DNA of 64,000 nucleotides. It comes from Marinarcus sediminis. GTDB taxonomy: Bacteria; Campylobacterota; Campylobacteria; Campylobacterales; Arcobacteraceae. The notes under the pieces were generated by a model, which was not told where the DNA came from, searched no databases, and saw nothing but the letters and a program-made list of their open reading frames with translations. Below are positions 16,073-25,625 of the stretch, piece after piece (position 1 is the stretch's first letter; each line of letters opens with the position of its first letter). The stretch spans positions 1,054,001 to 1,118,000 of the forward strand of contig NZ_CP182357.1 in assembly GCF_048571275.1 (NCBI RefSeq). Direction: 5' to 3'. Made by a program: the position numbers and the translations under genes.

Positions 16073-17782
16073 ATGAAAAAAATATTTTTTCTTTTGAGCA
16101 GTTTTGTCTATGCGTTTGCTATACAACACTCTTTTTTAGAACCAAGTGAAGCATTTAAGACAAGCATGACAAAGAGTGAAAAAGGGATTGTGTTTCAAAT
16201 TGATTTAGGAAAAGAGATCTATGTGTATCACGATAAAGTAAAAGTACTTTTAACACAACCTCTTAAATCAGACATTACAAATGAGGCATCTATTTCACAG
16301 CCAGTTGAGCATGACTCATTTATGGTAAATTTTGATCAAGTTAAAATCGAAGTGCCTTTTGCAATCATTGAAGATACAATATCGCAGGAGAGTTTTGAAA
16401 TAGAGTTCAAATTTCAAGGGTGCTCAACGCAAGGACTTTGTTATGCTCCTATGAGTGAGAAACACAGAGTTACTCTGCCTAAAACTCAAACAGCAGTTAC
16501 CTCTCAAAGTGAGACCGATTTAATTACCAACAGTTTAAAAGATGAGAGCTTTGTTTGGGTACTTTTAACTTTTTTTGGATTTGGTTTGTTGCTTTCTTTA
16601 ACGCCGTGCGTTTTTCCAATGATTCCTATTTTATCCGCTATTATAGTAAAAGCAGGAAACAGTGGTGTTATGAGTGCTAAAAAGGGGTTCTTGTTGTCTT
16701 TGGTGTATGTGCTTGCTATGAGTTTGGCTTACACCATTGCTGGAGTATTAGCAGGAATTTTTGGAGCCAATCTTCAAGTGGCACTACAAAATCCTTATGT
16801 TTTGGTTGCCTTTGCTGCAATTTTTATCGCACTTGCTTTGTCTATGTTTGGATATTATAGACTTGAACCCCCAAAATGGTTACAAAGCAAGGTATATAAA
16901 ACCACCGATCATCAAAATAAACAGGGGATTTTGGGTATTGCCATTATGGGATTTCTCTCTGCTTTAATTGTGGGTCCTTGTGTTGCTCCTCCACTTGCTG
17001 GGGCGTTGGTCTATATTGGTCAAACCGGAGATGCTTTTTTAGGTGGCATTGCCTTGTTTGTATTGAGTTTAGGTATGGGCGTTCCCTTGTTGCTCATAGG
17101 AGCAGGGGCTGGAAAAATGATGCCAAAACCAGGCGGTTGGATGGATTTTATTTCTAAAGTTTTTGGAATGATCATGTTGGCTATCGCCATTAAGACGTTG
17201 GAGAGAGTTATACCTGAAGATGTAATTTATCTCTGGGCGATTTTATTCCTTGGTGCAGGGGTGTATTTTATAAAATTCCATGCTCTTGTACTGCAAGTTG
17301 TTGCCATTTTATTTTTAACGTATGGTGTTACAAGTTTTGTCGGAGCCATCAGTGGAGCAAAAAATATTTTAAATCCATTGGAAAAATTAACGTTAACGGC
17401 TCAATCTCAAATTGACTCAAAACCAGAGATGTTACAATGGAAAACGGTTAAAACTGTTGAAGAGTTAAATCAAGCCATAAAGGAGTCCTCAAAACCAGTG
17501 ATGCTTGATTTTTATGCACAATGGTGTGTGGCATGTAAAGAGTTGGAACACATTACTTTTAAAGATGAAAAAGTTATAAAGAAGTTACAAGGGTTTACTT
17601 TATTAAAAGCCGATGTGACTCAAAACAGCGATGAAGATAAAGCCTTACAAAAAAAATATGGTATTTTTGGACCTCCGGGATTGATTTTTTGGAATGAAAA
17701 AAAACAAGAGGTAGAAGCTGCAAAAATCATTGGTTATAAAAATGCCAAAGAGTTTTTAGAGATCGTTAATCAATATTTTTAA
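16073..17782 (+). CDS. dsbD: Thiol:disulfide interchange protein DsbD
   Basis: 569 aa with all three DsbD parts. The N-terminal periplasmic alpha domain has the Cys117/Cys123 pair (GCSTQGLC); the eight-helix membrane domain has LTPCVFPMIP (Cys179) and GPCVAPP (Cys303); the C-terminal thioredoxin-like gamma domain has WCVAC (Cys485/Cys488). It passes electrons from cytoplasmic thioredoxin to periplasmic disulfide isomerases and cytochrome c maturation. TATAAT lies at 16034-16039. Length is normal. Confidence 0.95.
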   Translation: MKKIFFLLSSFVYAFAIQHSFLEPSEAFKTSMTKSEKGIVFQIDLGKEIYVYHDKVKVLLTQPLKSDITNEASISQPVEHDSFMVNFDQVKIEVPFAIIEDTISQESFEIEFKFQGCSTQGLCYAPMSEKHRVTLPKTQTAVTSQSETDLITNSLKDESFVWVLLTFFGFGLLLSLTPCVFPMIPILSAIIVKAGNSGVMSAKKGFLLSLVYVLAMSLAYTIAGVLAGIFGANLQVALQNPYVLVAFAAIFIALALSMFGYYRLEPPKWLQSKVYKTTDHQNKQGILGIAIMGFLSALIVGPCVAPPLAGALVYIGQTGDAFLGGIALFVLSLGMGVPLLLIGAGAGKMMPKPGGWMDFISKVFGMIMLAIAIKTLERVIPEDVIYLWAILFLGAGVYFIKFHALVLQVVAILFLTYGVTSFVGAISGAKNILNPLEKLTLTAQSQIDSKPEMLQWKTVKTVEELNQAIKESSKPVMLDFYAQWCVACKELEHITFKDEKVIKKLQGFTLLKADVTQNSDEDKALQKKYGIFGPPGLIFWNEKKQEVEAAKIIGYKNAKEFLEIVNQYF

Positions 17783-17821
17783 CGATGTTGTGTGTTGAGA
17801 GTTTTGAAGCAAAAACGGCAT

Positions 17822-17852
17822 AAAAAAAGAGAGCAGGTGCTCTCTTTTTTTT
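17822..17852. terminator. Rho-independent terminator between convergent dsbD and DASS genes
   Basis: AAAAAAAGAGAGCA (17822-17835) and TGCTCTCTTTTTTT (17838-17851) form a long perfect stem, with A-run and T-run flanks that allow termination on both strands. Confidence 0.9.
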
Positions 17853-17869
17853 GTTCAGACTTTTTATGT

Positions 17870-19276
17870 TTAGATAAATATAAACGAACCAAGAATAATA
17901 GCAACCAAATAGAGTGCTCCGAAGATTGCACCCAATCCCCACCATCTTGCTTGCGTAATATAACCTGCTCCATACCACATTGGTGATGGACCTGTTGCAT
18001 ACGGAGTGATAATTCCCATTACCCCTAAACTTCCTGCCAGTAAAATTGAAAACGGTACCAATTGTTCTGGTGTCATCAATTTCATTGCAATGGCAATAAA
18101 GATAGGCATCAACGCAGTTGTATGTGCAGTTGTACTTGCAAAGAAGTAGTGTAATAAGAAGAAAAGAACCAACATTGAAAGAATCAACATGGTTGGACTC
18201 ATCGTTGCTAAATGTGTTTCTGCACTGTTTCCAATCCAAGTTAACACACCCACTTTTTTAAGACCCGCTGCCATTGCAACCAAAGAAGCAAACCAGATAA
18301 GTACATTGAATGCGGCTTTATTTGAAATAACATCATCCCAAGTAATAACATTGGCTAAAACCATGATTGAAACAACTGAAATTGCTGCTGTTGTTGAGTG
18401 AATACCAAATTTTGAACCAAAAATCCACAATAAAAGTGCAATCACAGCCAATGAAGCCATTAAAATCTCTTTAGCGGTAATAGCTCCCAATTTTTTTAAC
18501 TCTTCTGCAGCCCAAGCTGGTGCTTCAGGAGAAGTTTTTTGTGTTGGTGGATAGACAACATAGACCAACCATGGAGTCAATAAAAACAATGGAATCATAA
18601 GTGGCAACATAATACTTGCCCATGCAGACCAAGTAATTAAATTTCCAGTTCCTTGATTAATTAAATCCACTGCAAGTAAGTTTGGTGCAAGTGCTGTTAA
18701 GAACATTGAACTGGTTACACACGTTGTTGCAATTGCAACCCAAGAGATGTACGCCCCAAGTTTTCTTGGCTCATTCTCTGGTGTTGAACCAAAAATCAAA
18801 GGAATATTACTGGCAACAGGATAGATTGTTCCTGCACTTCTTGCTGTATTTGATGGCATAAATGGAGCAAGAATTAAATCTGAAAATGCCACTGCATATC
18901 CAAGACCCAATGAACTTTTCCCCATATATTTAATCATAATAAGAGAGATTCTTTTTCCCAACCCTGTTTTTTTGTAACCTAAGGCAAACATAAATGCAGC
19001 AAAAATCAACCAAATAACTGTATTTGAGAAACCTGAAAGTGCCCAAGAAATACTCGCTTTTGCATTTCCAACTAAACCTAAAACAGCGACCAATGAAATT
19101 CCTGCAAAACCAACCAATGCTGCTGGTACTGGTTCAACAATCAACCCAACTACCACAGCAAAAAATACTGCTAAAAAGTGCCAAGCTTCAACACTTAAGC
19201 CAGCTGGTCCTGGAATGAACCAAAAAACAACCAATACTAAAATGGGTAAAACCACTTTATACGATATATTCGACAT
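17870..19276 (-). CDS. DASS-family (SLC13-like) anion:sodium symporter
   Basis: 468-aa polytopic membrane protein of the divalent anion:Na+ symporter family (CitT/TtdT/SdcS relatives), expected to carry C4 dicarboxylates, citrate, 2-oxoglutarate or tartrate. Both substrate/Na+ motifs are visible: MPSNTARSAG in the first half and FASTTAHTTA in the second, followed by ITPYATGPSPMWYGAGYI. The ribosome site GGAG is 5 nt before the ATG, and a TATAAT-type -10 lies on the minus strand at 19307-19312. It is divergent from a sensor kinase/regulator pair, which suggests substrate-induced expression. The exact substrate cannot be fixed by eye. Confidence 0.9.
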   Translation of the reverse strand: MSNISYKVVLPILVLVVFWFIPGPAGLSVEAWHFLAVFFAVVVGLIVEPVPAALVGFAGISLVAVLGLVGNAKASISWALSGFSNTVIWLIFAAFMFALGYKKTGLGKRISLIMIKYMGKSSLGLGYAVAFSDLILAPFMPSNTARSAGTIYPVASNIPLIFGSTPENEPRKLGAYISWVAIATTCVTSSMFLTALAPNLLAVDLINQGTGNLITWSAWASIMLPLMIPLFLLTPWLVYVVYPPTQKTSPEAPAWAAEELKKLGAITAKEILMASLAVIALLLWIFGSKFGIHSTTAAISVVSIMVLANVITWDDVISNKAAFNVLIWFASLVAMAAGLKKVGVLTWIGNSAETHLATMSPTMLILSMLVLFFLLHYFFASTTAHTTALMPIFIAIAMKLMTPEQLVPFSILLAGSLGVMGIITPYATGPSPMWYGAGYITQARWWGLGAIFGALYLVAIILGSFIFI

Positions 19277-19379
19277 GTTATCTCCTCTATTTTTTTCTAC
19301 AATTAAATTATATACTTAAGCAAGGGATAAAAATAGGACTTTTTTGCTACAATAATTAAATTTTACAGACGAAGTTATT

Positions 19380-21578
19380 ATGAAATTATTATTTATATGC
19401 GTATTTTTACTTTTACAACTGCTGGCCAATGAGAAAAATGAAGTGCTGCTTTTACACTCCTATAATAAAGGGTTAAAGTGGAGTGATGGCATCTCCAATG
19501 GTATCAGTGCTGTTTTTGCTAAACATCCCGAATATGAACTGACCACAGAGTATATGGACAGTAAAAAGATTGACAGTCAAGCCTACTTTGATGCTTTGGT
19601 GAAACTCTATGAAATAAAGTACTCTAAAAGAGAATACAAAGCCATTATTACAGCGGACAATTATGCTTATTTTTTTGCTTTAAAAAATCACAACAAATTG
19701 TTCCATGGTGTTCCTATTGTGTTTTGTGGTTTAGAAAATTTTGATAAAAATACGATTCCTAACAATGAACAAGAGAGTATTACGGGGGTTATTGAGTATA
19801 AAGAGATTAAAAGAAATATAGAGTTAATTGAAAATATTATTCCCAATCTTTCCACAATTTTTATTGTCAGTGACAGTACTTTGTCTTCCTTATCCATAAA
19901 AGAGCAAATCTTAGAAGCCGCAAATGTATTTCAAAATAAGATTGATGTTGTGTATGACAATCAATTGGATATTGCAAGCTTGTATGAAAAAACACAAAAC
20001 CTTCCTCAAAACAGTGCCATTTTGTTTACGAGTTTATATGTGAACAAATTTGGAGAGTACATCCCTTATTCACAAATCAAAGCGTTTTTTAGTCATTCCA
20101 AATATCCTGTATTCAGTGTGAATACCATCCATTTGGGGGAGGGTGTCATTGGGGGAATTATGTTGGACCCTTATGAACAAGGCAAAGCGGCTGCTATAAA
20201 AATATTTGAAATCATTGAGGGGAAAAAACCTTCTGAGATAGCCATAAGCAAACCCGTTTCTAAATACTATTTTGATGCTGAAGTGTTAAAAAAGTATGAA
20301 ATTAATGAATCTGCGGTACCTGTTTTATCAACCATTATCAACCAACCCGCAGGTTTCTTTGACAAAAATCGTGAATTTGTAAACAGTACGTTTATTATGA
20401 TACCTTGTTTGGTTTTATTGATTTTATGGCTTATTGCCACTATTATGCGTAAAATCAGTTTGGAAATAAAACTTGTTGAACAAAATAAGCTTGACAGTGT
20501 TTTACTTAACAATATAAAAAATGCTATTTTTTGGGAAGGGAACAATAACTTTGTTTTGGGTTGTAACGATGCTTTTTGTGAATTTCTGAACTTAAAAAAA
20601 GAGCAAATCATTGGTCAAGATATTAAAGTACTTATGAGTGAAAATTTCCGAAAAATCGGATTGCTTGAAGCCCTATTTGATGAAAGAAAACTCGAACTCA
20701 AAAACGGTTTAGGTGAAATTGTATATACATTGGTTCGTCGAAAACAGTATTACGATAAAAAAGACCAAAAAGCGGGGATTGTGACTGTAATCAGTGATCA
20801 CAGCAATATTCGACAACTGGAAATGCAAAGAAAAAAAGATGAACAGTTTATTATTCAGCGTTCAAAACTTTCAGATGTGGGAGAGATGATTACCTCTATT
20901 GCTCATCAATGGAAAACCCCTTTGATTGAAATTTCAACAATTGCACAAGAGTTACTCTACAGCAGAAAAAGAAAAGAGTTGACCAAAGAAGATACTCAAG
21001 AGTGCGTTGATGAAATTATGATGCAAGTACAATATATGACCAAAACGATTGATGATTTCCGAAGTTTCATTAAACCCTCTTTGGAAAAAAGTCGTTTCAG
21101 TGTGCGAAAAGCGATTCAAGAGCTTCTACATATTGCCGAACATAATTTAAAATACAACTATATTGATACAGATATTAAATTTGAAGACGAGAGTGATTTT
21201 ATTATTTGTGGCTACCCCAATGAGTTTAAACAATCTGTTTTGAGTATTATTAACAACAGTGTGGACAGCATTAAAAAACGAAAAAAGAGTGAAACCTTTG
21301 ATGGGCTAATTGTTATATCTGTTTATGAAGAGAAAAACAATATCTTCATTCGTATTCAAGACAATGGGATTGGAATCATAGATGAAAATTTAAATCGTAT
21401 CTTTGAACCCTTTTTTACGAGCAAAAAAAATGGTGACGGGATTGGATTATATATGGTAAAACTGATTATAGAGGATAAAATGGGTGGAAAAATAAAAGCA
21501 GTTCAAAGTGCAATTGGAGCAACAATTTTAATTTCTTTAGAGAATAAAACAGCTCAAAACAGTGGTTGTGAAGCATGA
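19380..21578 (+). CDS. Sensor histidine kinase with periplasmic ABC-substrate-binding-like domain
   Basis: 732 aa. Order: signal peptide (1-16), periplasmic ABC_sub_bind-like sensor (about 20-330; EVLLLHSYNKGLKWSDGI, then VPIVFCGLEN), a transmembrane helix (about 337-355), a PAS-like domain (370-475), the phosphoacceptor His509 in SIAHQWKTPL, and an HATPase domain with GDGIGLYMVKLIIED. The H-box with Gln-Trp-Lys is typical of the DctB-like/HisKA-related group common in Campylobacterota. It overlaps the response regulator by 4 nt and diverges from the DASS transporter, so it probably senses that transporter's substrate. Confidence 0.92.
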   Translation: MKLLFICVFLLLQLLANEKNEVLLLHSYNKGLKWSDGISNGISAVFAKHPEYELTTEYMDSKKIDSQAYFDALVKLYEIKYSKREYKAIITADNYAYFFALKNHNKLFHGVPIVFCGLENFDKNTIPNNEQESITGVIEYKEIKRNIELIENIIPNLSTIFIVSDSTLSSLSIKEQILEAANVFQNKIDVVYDNQLDIASLYEKTQNLPQNSAILFTSLYVNKFGEYIPYSQIKAFFSHSKYPVFSVNTIHLGEGVIGGIMLDPYEQGKAAAIKIFEIIEGKKPSEIAISKPVSKYYFDAEVLKKYEINESAVPVLSTIINQPAGFFDKNREFVNSTFIMIPCLVLLILWLIATIMRKISLEIKLVEQNKLDSVLLNNIKNAIFWEGNNNFVLGCNDAFCEFLNLKKEQIIGQDIKVLMSENFRKIGLLEALFDERKLELKNGLGEIVYTLVRRKQYYDKKDQKAGIVTVISDHSNIRQLEMQRKKDEQFIIQRSKLSDVGEMITSIAHQWKTPLIEISTIAQELLYSRKRKELTKEDTQECVDEIMMQVQYMTKTIDDFRSFIKPSLEKSRFSVRKAIQELLHIAEHNLKYNYIDTDIKFEDESDFIICGYPNEFKQSVLSIINNSVDSIKKRKKSETFDGLIVISVYEEKNNIFIRIQDNGIGIIDENLNRIFEPFFTSKKNGDGIGLYMVKLIIEDKMGGKIKAVQSAIGATILISLENKTAQNSGCEA

Positions 21579-22231
21579 AAATTTTACTTTTAGAAGACAA
21601 TAAACGGTTGTCAAATTTAATTGTTGATGCACTTGAAGAGAAACACTATCAAGTGGATTTATTTGATAATGGGAAAGTGGCTTTAGAAGCCATCTATAAC
21701 GGGTATGATTGTTTTGTTTTAGACATCAATGTTCCCGGAATGGATGGTTTGAGTCTGCTTAAAGAGATCAAAATCATGGATGAAACAACGCCTTCAATTA
21801 TCATCAGTGCCAATGTTGATTTGGACACAATTAAAGAGGCCTACCATGAAGGGTGCAATGAGTATCTCAAAAAGCCTTTTTATATTTATGAATTGGAGAC
21901 CAAACTTGACAAGCTCTGCCTTAAAACCAATGAGACGATTTGTTTACCAAAACAATATAAGTACGACATAAAAAAAGAGATTTTAGAGTGTCCCAAATGT
22001 GAAGAGATAAAACTCTCAAAAAAAGAGATTCGATTGATGAATTTGTTTGTTAAGAGCAGTGGAAAGATAGTGACTTTTGAGTCAATCGAACAGTATGTTT
22101 GGGAAGGCAATTTAACTACTAATGAAAACATTCGAGCGTTAATCAAACGATTACGGAAAAAACTCGCAGAAGATACGATTGTTTCACAAGGTGGTTTGGG
22201 ATATAAAATGAATATTTTAAAAGAGAAATAA
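21575..22231 (+). CDS. OmpR/PhoB-type response regulator
   Basis: 218 aa. The receiver domain starts MKILLLEDN with the phosphoacceptor Asp50 (FVLDINVPGMDG) and Lys near 102 (KKPF). The C-terminal winged helix has KLSKKEIRLMNLFV and NIRALIKRLRKKL. ATGA overlap with the kinase gene gives a coupled pair. Predicted target: the divergent DASS transporter promoter and perhaps its own. Confidence 0.93.
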   Translation: MKILLLEDNKRLSNLIVDALEEKHYQVDLFDNGKVALEAIYNGYDCFVLDINVPGMDGLSLLKEIKIMDETTPSIIISANVDLDTIKEAYHEGCNEYLKKPFYIYELETKLDKLCLKTNETICLPKQYKYDIKKEILECPKCEEIKLSKKEIRLMNLFVKSSGKIVTFESIEQYVWEGNLTTNENIRALIKRLRKKLAEDTIVSQGGLGYKMNILKEK

Positions 22232-22238
22232 AATAAAT

Positions 22239-22270
22239 TATCTAAGTTATAGCTACATGCAACTTAGATA
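22239..22270 (+). promoter_or_regulatory. Hairpin presenting the cobT start codon in its loop
   Basis: TATCTAAGTT (22239-22248) and AACTTAGATA (22261-22270) form a perfect 10-bp inverted repeat. The 12-nt loop contains the ATG at 22257. No clear Shine-Dalgarno sequence is visible in front. It could be an operator, a translational control hairpin, or chance. No B12 riboswitch would fit in the 25-nt gap upstream. Confidence 0.5.
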
Positions 22271-23369
22271 TACTTCTTTTTATGAAAAAAAAGGAAAGAG
22301 TTTGTCGTATAAAACCATATTAGGAACCAAAGATTTTATAGAATTTTTACGTGGGAAAAAAGCCACATTGTTATTGAGTTTATCCACAACACAAACCTGC
22401 CAAATAGAAGGCTTAACGCAAGCGGGAATTCCCGGTATGATTTATTTAACCCCCACTTTAGATGCCGAGTTTGTCTGTACAGGTGAACTCAGAAGTTTAG
22501 AAGGTGTTGTTAAAACTTCAAAAGGCGTACCTACTCCTGCATTAATTACACGTGCCATTCATCTTCTTCACCCTTTTTCAAACATTGAGTTATTGGATTT
22601 AGGGATGCAAGTCAAACCCAAAGTCAATTTTTTTAAATGCCATGAGTTTGATATCCAACCCAGTGCCTCTATTGCAACGGGTGCAAATATTGATGCCATG
22701 ACACTCTTTCAAAAAGGGGTCGAATTTGGGAAAAATTATGAGTGCCGTGATGATTATATTCTTTTAGCAGAAAGCGTGCCAAGTGGTACAACAACTGCGT
22801 ATGCCACAGCAAAAGCTTTAGGGTATGAATGCGAAGATAAATTTTCAAGTTCATATAAAAACTCACCCAAAAGTATTCGAGCGACAGTACTTCAACAAGC
22901 GTTAGAGAACATCAAAGATAAAGATGATTTGTTTGAAAAAGTGGGAGAAGTTGCCGATAATATGCTTATTTTTAATGCAGGATTGATTTTGGGTGCTGCG
23001 TATAAACAAACAAAAATTGTTTTAGCAGGAGGCACTCAAATGGCGTGTGTGCTTCTTTTGGTCAACGCTATTGTGAAATATATGGGAGGAAGTTTACAAA
23101 GCGATAATTTGGCGTTATGTACAACTTCTTGGGTGCATGAAGATGAAAACTCTGATATTAAAGCGCTTTTAGAGATGTTGGATTTCCCCATTCATGCCTA
23201 CAGTGCAGACTTTAATTTTGCCACTTCAACACACCCTGCTTTAAAACTCTATGATGAGGGTGAAGCCAAAGAGGGTGTGGGTGCTGGTGGTGCTTTGGTG
23301 TATGGTTTAATCAATGGGGTTTCAAAAGAGCAAATCATTGGTACTCTTGAAACATTTTTAAAAGGTTAA
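22257..23369 (+). CDS. cobT: Nicotinate-nucleotide:DMB phosphoribosyltransferase-like protein (CobT family, archaeal/cyanobacterial-type)
   Basis: 370 aa. Expected to activate the lower ligand base of cobalamin to its alpha-riboside phosphate. TTQTCQIEGLTQAGIPGMIY, LLAESVPSGTTTAYATAKALGY and VLAGGTQMACVLLLVNAIV fit the TIGR00303-type CobT relatives better than enterobacterial CobT, as far as I can judge from memory. It heads a compact run of cobalamin genes (cobU follows 5 nt later). No closer start codon with a better ribosome site exists, because the next Met is far inside. Confidence 0.83.
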   Translation: MQLRYTSFYEKKGKSLSYKTILGTKDFIEFLRGKKATLLLSLSTTQTCQIEGLTQAGIPGMIYLTPTLDAEFVCTGELRSLEGVVKTSKGVPTPALITRAIHLLHPFSNIELLDLGMQVKPKVNFFKCHEFDIQPSASIATGANIDAMTLFQKGVEFGKNYECRDDYILLAESVPSGTTTAYATAKALGYECEDKFSSSYKNSPKSIRATVLQQALENIKDKDDLFEKVGEVADNMLIFNAGLILGAAYKQTKIVLAGGTQMACVLLLVNAIVKYMGGSLQSDNLALCTTSWVHEDENSDIKALLEMLDFPIHAYSADFNFATSTHPALKLYDEGEAKEGVGAGGALVYGLINGVSKEQIIGTLETFLKG

Positions 23370-23374
23370 TTCCA

Positions 23375-23866
23375 ATGAAAATCTTCTATTTTGGTGGTCA
23401 AAAGTGTGGGAAAACAGCGTGTGCCATACAAAAAACACTGGAGTTAGCAAAAGATAAAAAGCCCATTTATGTAGCAACTTATTTGGATAACTACAACGAC
23501 AAAGAGATGCAAGAGCGACTCAAAAACCATAAAAAAGAGCGTAGCGACACATTTATCACGATTGAAGAGGGGTATGATTTATCGCATCTTCAAGAGGGTG
23601 AAACCTATTTGATAGATTGTTTGTCTATGTGGATTTTAAACAATTTAGAAAAAACCAAAGAGGAGTTGATTACTCAAATTGAAAAACTCTTTGAAAAAGA
23701 GTGCAATATTGTGTTTATTTTAAATGATGTCAGCCGAGGGATTATTCCTTTGGATTCTCAAAGTCGAAAATTTGTCGATTTGAGTGGCATTATTGGACAA
23801 GTTGTTGCAAAAAATTGCGATGAGGTCTACGATGTTTCGTATTCAATTGCAAGGCAAATCAAATGA
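23375..23866 (+). CDS. cobU: Adenosylcobinamide kinase / adenosylcobinamide-phosphate guanylyltransferase
   Basis: 163 aa. P-loop GGQKCGKT at residues 7-14 takes the place of the usual GGARSGKS. VATYLDNYNDKEMQERLKNH and LIDCLSMWILNNL match the RecA-like CobU/CobP fold, and the tail has a conserved DVSGIIGQ-like region (DLSGIIGQVVAKNCDEVY). It phosphorylates and GMP-loads adenosylcobinamide. Overlaps cobS by 4 nt (ATGA). Confidence 0.88.
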   Translation: MKIFYFGGQKCGKTACAIQKTLELAKDKKPIYVATYLDNYNDKEMQERLKNHKKERSDTFITIEEGYDLSHLQEGETYLIDCLSMWILNNLEKTKEELITQIEKLFEKECNIVFILNDVSRGIIPLDSQSRKFVDLSGIIGQVVAKNCDEVYDVSYSIARQIK

Positions 23867-24612
23867 AAACAATGGTTAATGGCTTTTTACTGGGATTTTC
23901 GTATTTCTCTGTTTTACCGATTCATTTAAAAGCTCTTCAATCAAGCCAACAACTGTATCGGGCTTTGCTTTTTTCTCTTCCTGTGGTGGGATTGGTGTTG
24001 GCATTGATTTGCGTAGGACTTTTTACTCTGCTCAAAGGAGTACTTCCCTTAACTTTTGCAGCCATTTTATGTTCAGTGATATATTTGATTTTATATGGTT
24101 TTTTACACCTTGAGGCCGTGTGTGATGTCATTGATGGTTGGTATGCATCGTTGAGTGGAAAAGATATTTATGCCATTATGAAAGAGCCACAAATTGGGGC
24201 AATTGGGGCAATTGGAACCTTTCTTTTAATTTTGCTCAAAATCTCTGCACTCTGTTTTTTATTGATTTATTCAAAAGAGCAGTTCTTTATCATTGCAGCA
24301 GTTTTTAGCCGATTGGGTTTGATTTATGGCTTGAGTTGGTTTGACTTTCATGAAAAGTCAAAGTTTGCACTGCAACTTAAAAGTGCCGCAACGTTTCAAG
24401 TAACTGCGTTTGTTTCCATCCTTTTTATGGTACTTTCCTATTTTATTTTGGATTCAACAACGGTGTTTATTTTTTTGTTATTGACCCTTTTTGTCATTTT
24501 TAGCAGTTTGTATATCTTAAAAAAGAAGTTTGGTTTTCTAAACGGGGATTGTTTGGGATTTTCGTTGGAACTGAGCGAAGTTCTTTTATTAATTGTTGGG
24601 CTAATGCTGTGA
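23863..24612 (+). CDS. cobS: Adenosylcobinamide-GDP ribazoletransferase (cobalamin synthase)
   Basis: 249-aa integral membrane protein with six to seven hydrophobic helices. GFLHLEAVCDVIDGWYAS is the CobS active-site block (normally His-Leu-Asp-Gly-x-x-Asp; here Leu-Glu-Ala-Val-Cys-Asp), KEPQIGAIG follows, and LNGDCLG near the C-terminus is the second conserved acidic site. It joins GDP-cobinamide to the alpha-riboside. Overlaps neighbours on both sides by 4 nt. Confidence 0.9.
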   Translation: MKTMVNGFLLGFSYFSVLPIHLKALQSSQQLYRALLFSLPVVGLVLALICVGLFTLLKGVLPLTFAAILCSVIYLILYGFLHLEAVCDVIDGWYASLSGKDIYAIMKEPQIGAIGAIGTFLLILLKISALCFLLIYSKEQFFIIAAVFSRLGLIYGLSWFDFHEKSKFALQLKSAATFQVTAFVSILFMVLSYFILDSTTVFIFLLLTLFVIFSSLYILKKKFGFLNGDCLGFSLELSEVLLLIVGLML

Positions 24613-25625
24613 AAGAGTTTGAGCACGGCGGTCAAATAGAGCTGTTTGCCCAAGAGTTAAGTTGTCCTATCGAAGAGATTATAGATTTGTCGTCAAATAT
24701 CAATTTTATTAAACCCAATATTGGTGTGGATTTTAACCATTTAAATATCTCTTCGTATCCCACATACCATAAGTTGTATGAAGCCATTGCTCAAAATTAT
24801 GGCATCAATACCCAACAATTGGAACTTTATAATGGGGGAAGCAGCGCCATTTTTGCACTTTTTAGGCAGTTGTCATTGCAAACATGTACGATTTATTCGC
24901 CTGCGTATTTAGAGTATAAAAAAGCGGCTAAAAATTTTGGATATAAACTTGAACTGATCAATCGTTTTAATGCGTTTGATACGGGCATTACACCTCAAAG
25001 TTTGGTGATATTTGTGAACCCCTCAACACCTGATGGCAAATTTTATGAGATTGAAATTTTATTGCAGTATTGGAAAAGTCAAGACGCCACGGTGTTAATC
25101 GATGAATCCTTTTTAGATTTTACGCAAAAAAGCAGTGCGATTGAGTATTTAAATAAGTATGATAATGTCTATATTTTAAAATCAATGACCAAGTTTTACT
25201 CTAGCGCTGGAATACGTGTTGGAACTCTTGTTTCCAATGAGAAAAATATTCAAGCCTTAAGAAAAAATGAGCCTCAATGGAAACTCTCACAGTTTGATTC
25301 TATCTATTTACAAGAAGCACTCAAAGATAAAAGTTTTAAAAGTATTTCGAAATCACTCAATGCCAAAAACAATATTTTGCTTGAAAACGTATTAAGGGCG
25401 TCGCCTCTTTTTGAGAGGGTTTATTCAAGCAGTGCGAATTATATGTTGGTGCAACTTAAAAGTATGTCAGCCCAAATGTTCCAAGAGCAGTTGAAACCAT
25501 ATAAAATCATGGTAAGAAACTGTGCCAATTTTGACTTTTTGGATAAAAGTTGTGTGAGAATTGCAGTCAAAAGTCAAAAAGACATTGAAGCGTTAGAAAC
25601 GGCTTTAAAACAAATCGAGCTTTGA
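24609..25625 (+). CDS. Threonine-phosphate decarboxylase-like PLP aminotransferase (CobD/CobC)
   Basis: 338 aa from a GTG start at 24609. The frame opens at 24549, but KEFEHGGQIELFAQEL right after 24609 is the normal beginning of this family, and GTGA overlap with the cobS stop is typical of this operon. It is a type I fold PLP enzyme: NGGSSAIFALF, NPSTPDGKFY, and Lys195 in KSMTKFYSSAGIRVG as the expected Schiff-base lysine. It makes aminopropanol phosphate for the cobalamin nucleotide loop, which CbiB attaches next. A histidinol-phosphate aminotransferase paralogue is possible but the context favours cobalamin. Confidence 0.87.
   Translation: MKEFEHGGQIELFAQELSCPIEEIIDLSSNINFIKPNIGVDFNHLNISSYPTYHKLYEAIAQNYGINTQQLELYNGGSSAIFALFRQLSLQTCTIYSPAYLEYKKAAKNFGYKLELINRFNAFDTGITPQSLVIFVNPSTPDGKFYEIEILLQYWKSQDATVLIDESFLDFTQKSSAIEYLNKYDNVYILKSMTKFYSSAGIRVGTLVSNEKNIQALRKNEPQWKLSQFDSIYLQEALKDKSFKSISKSLNAKNNILLENVLRASPLFERVYSSSANYMLVQLKSMSAQMFQEQLKPYKIMVRNCANFDFLDKSCVRIAVKSQKDIEALETALKQIEL

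Noticed and set aside
22232..22256. B12 riboswitch ahead of the cobalamin operon
   Set aside because: The gap is only 25 nt and shows no B12-box; a riboswitch of about 200 nt cannot fit.
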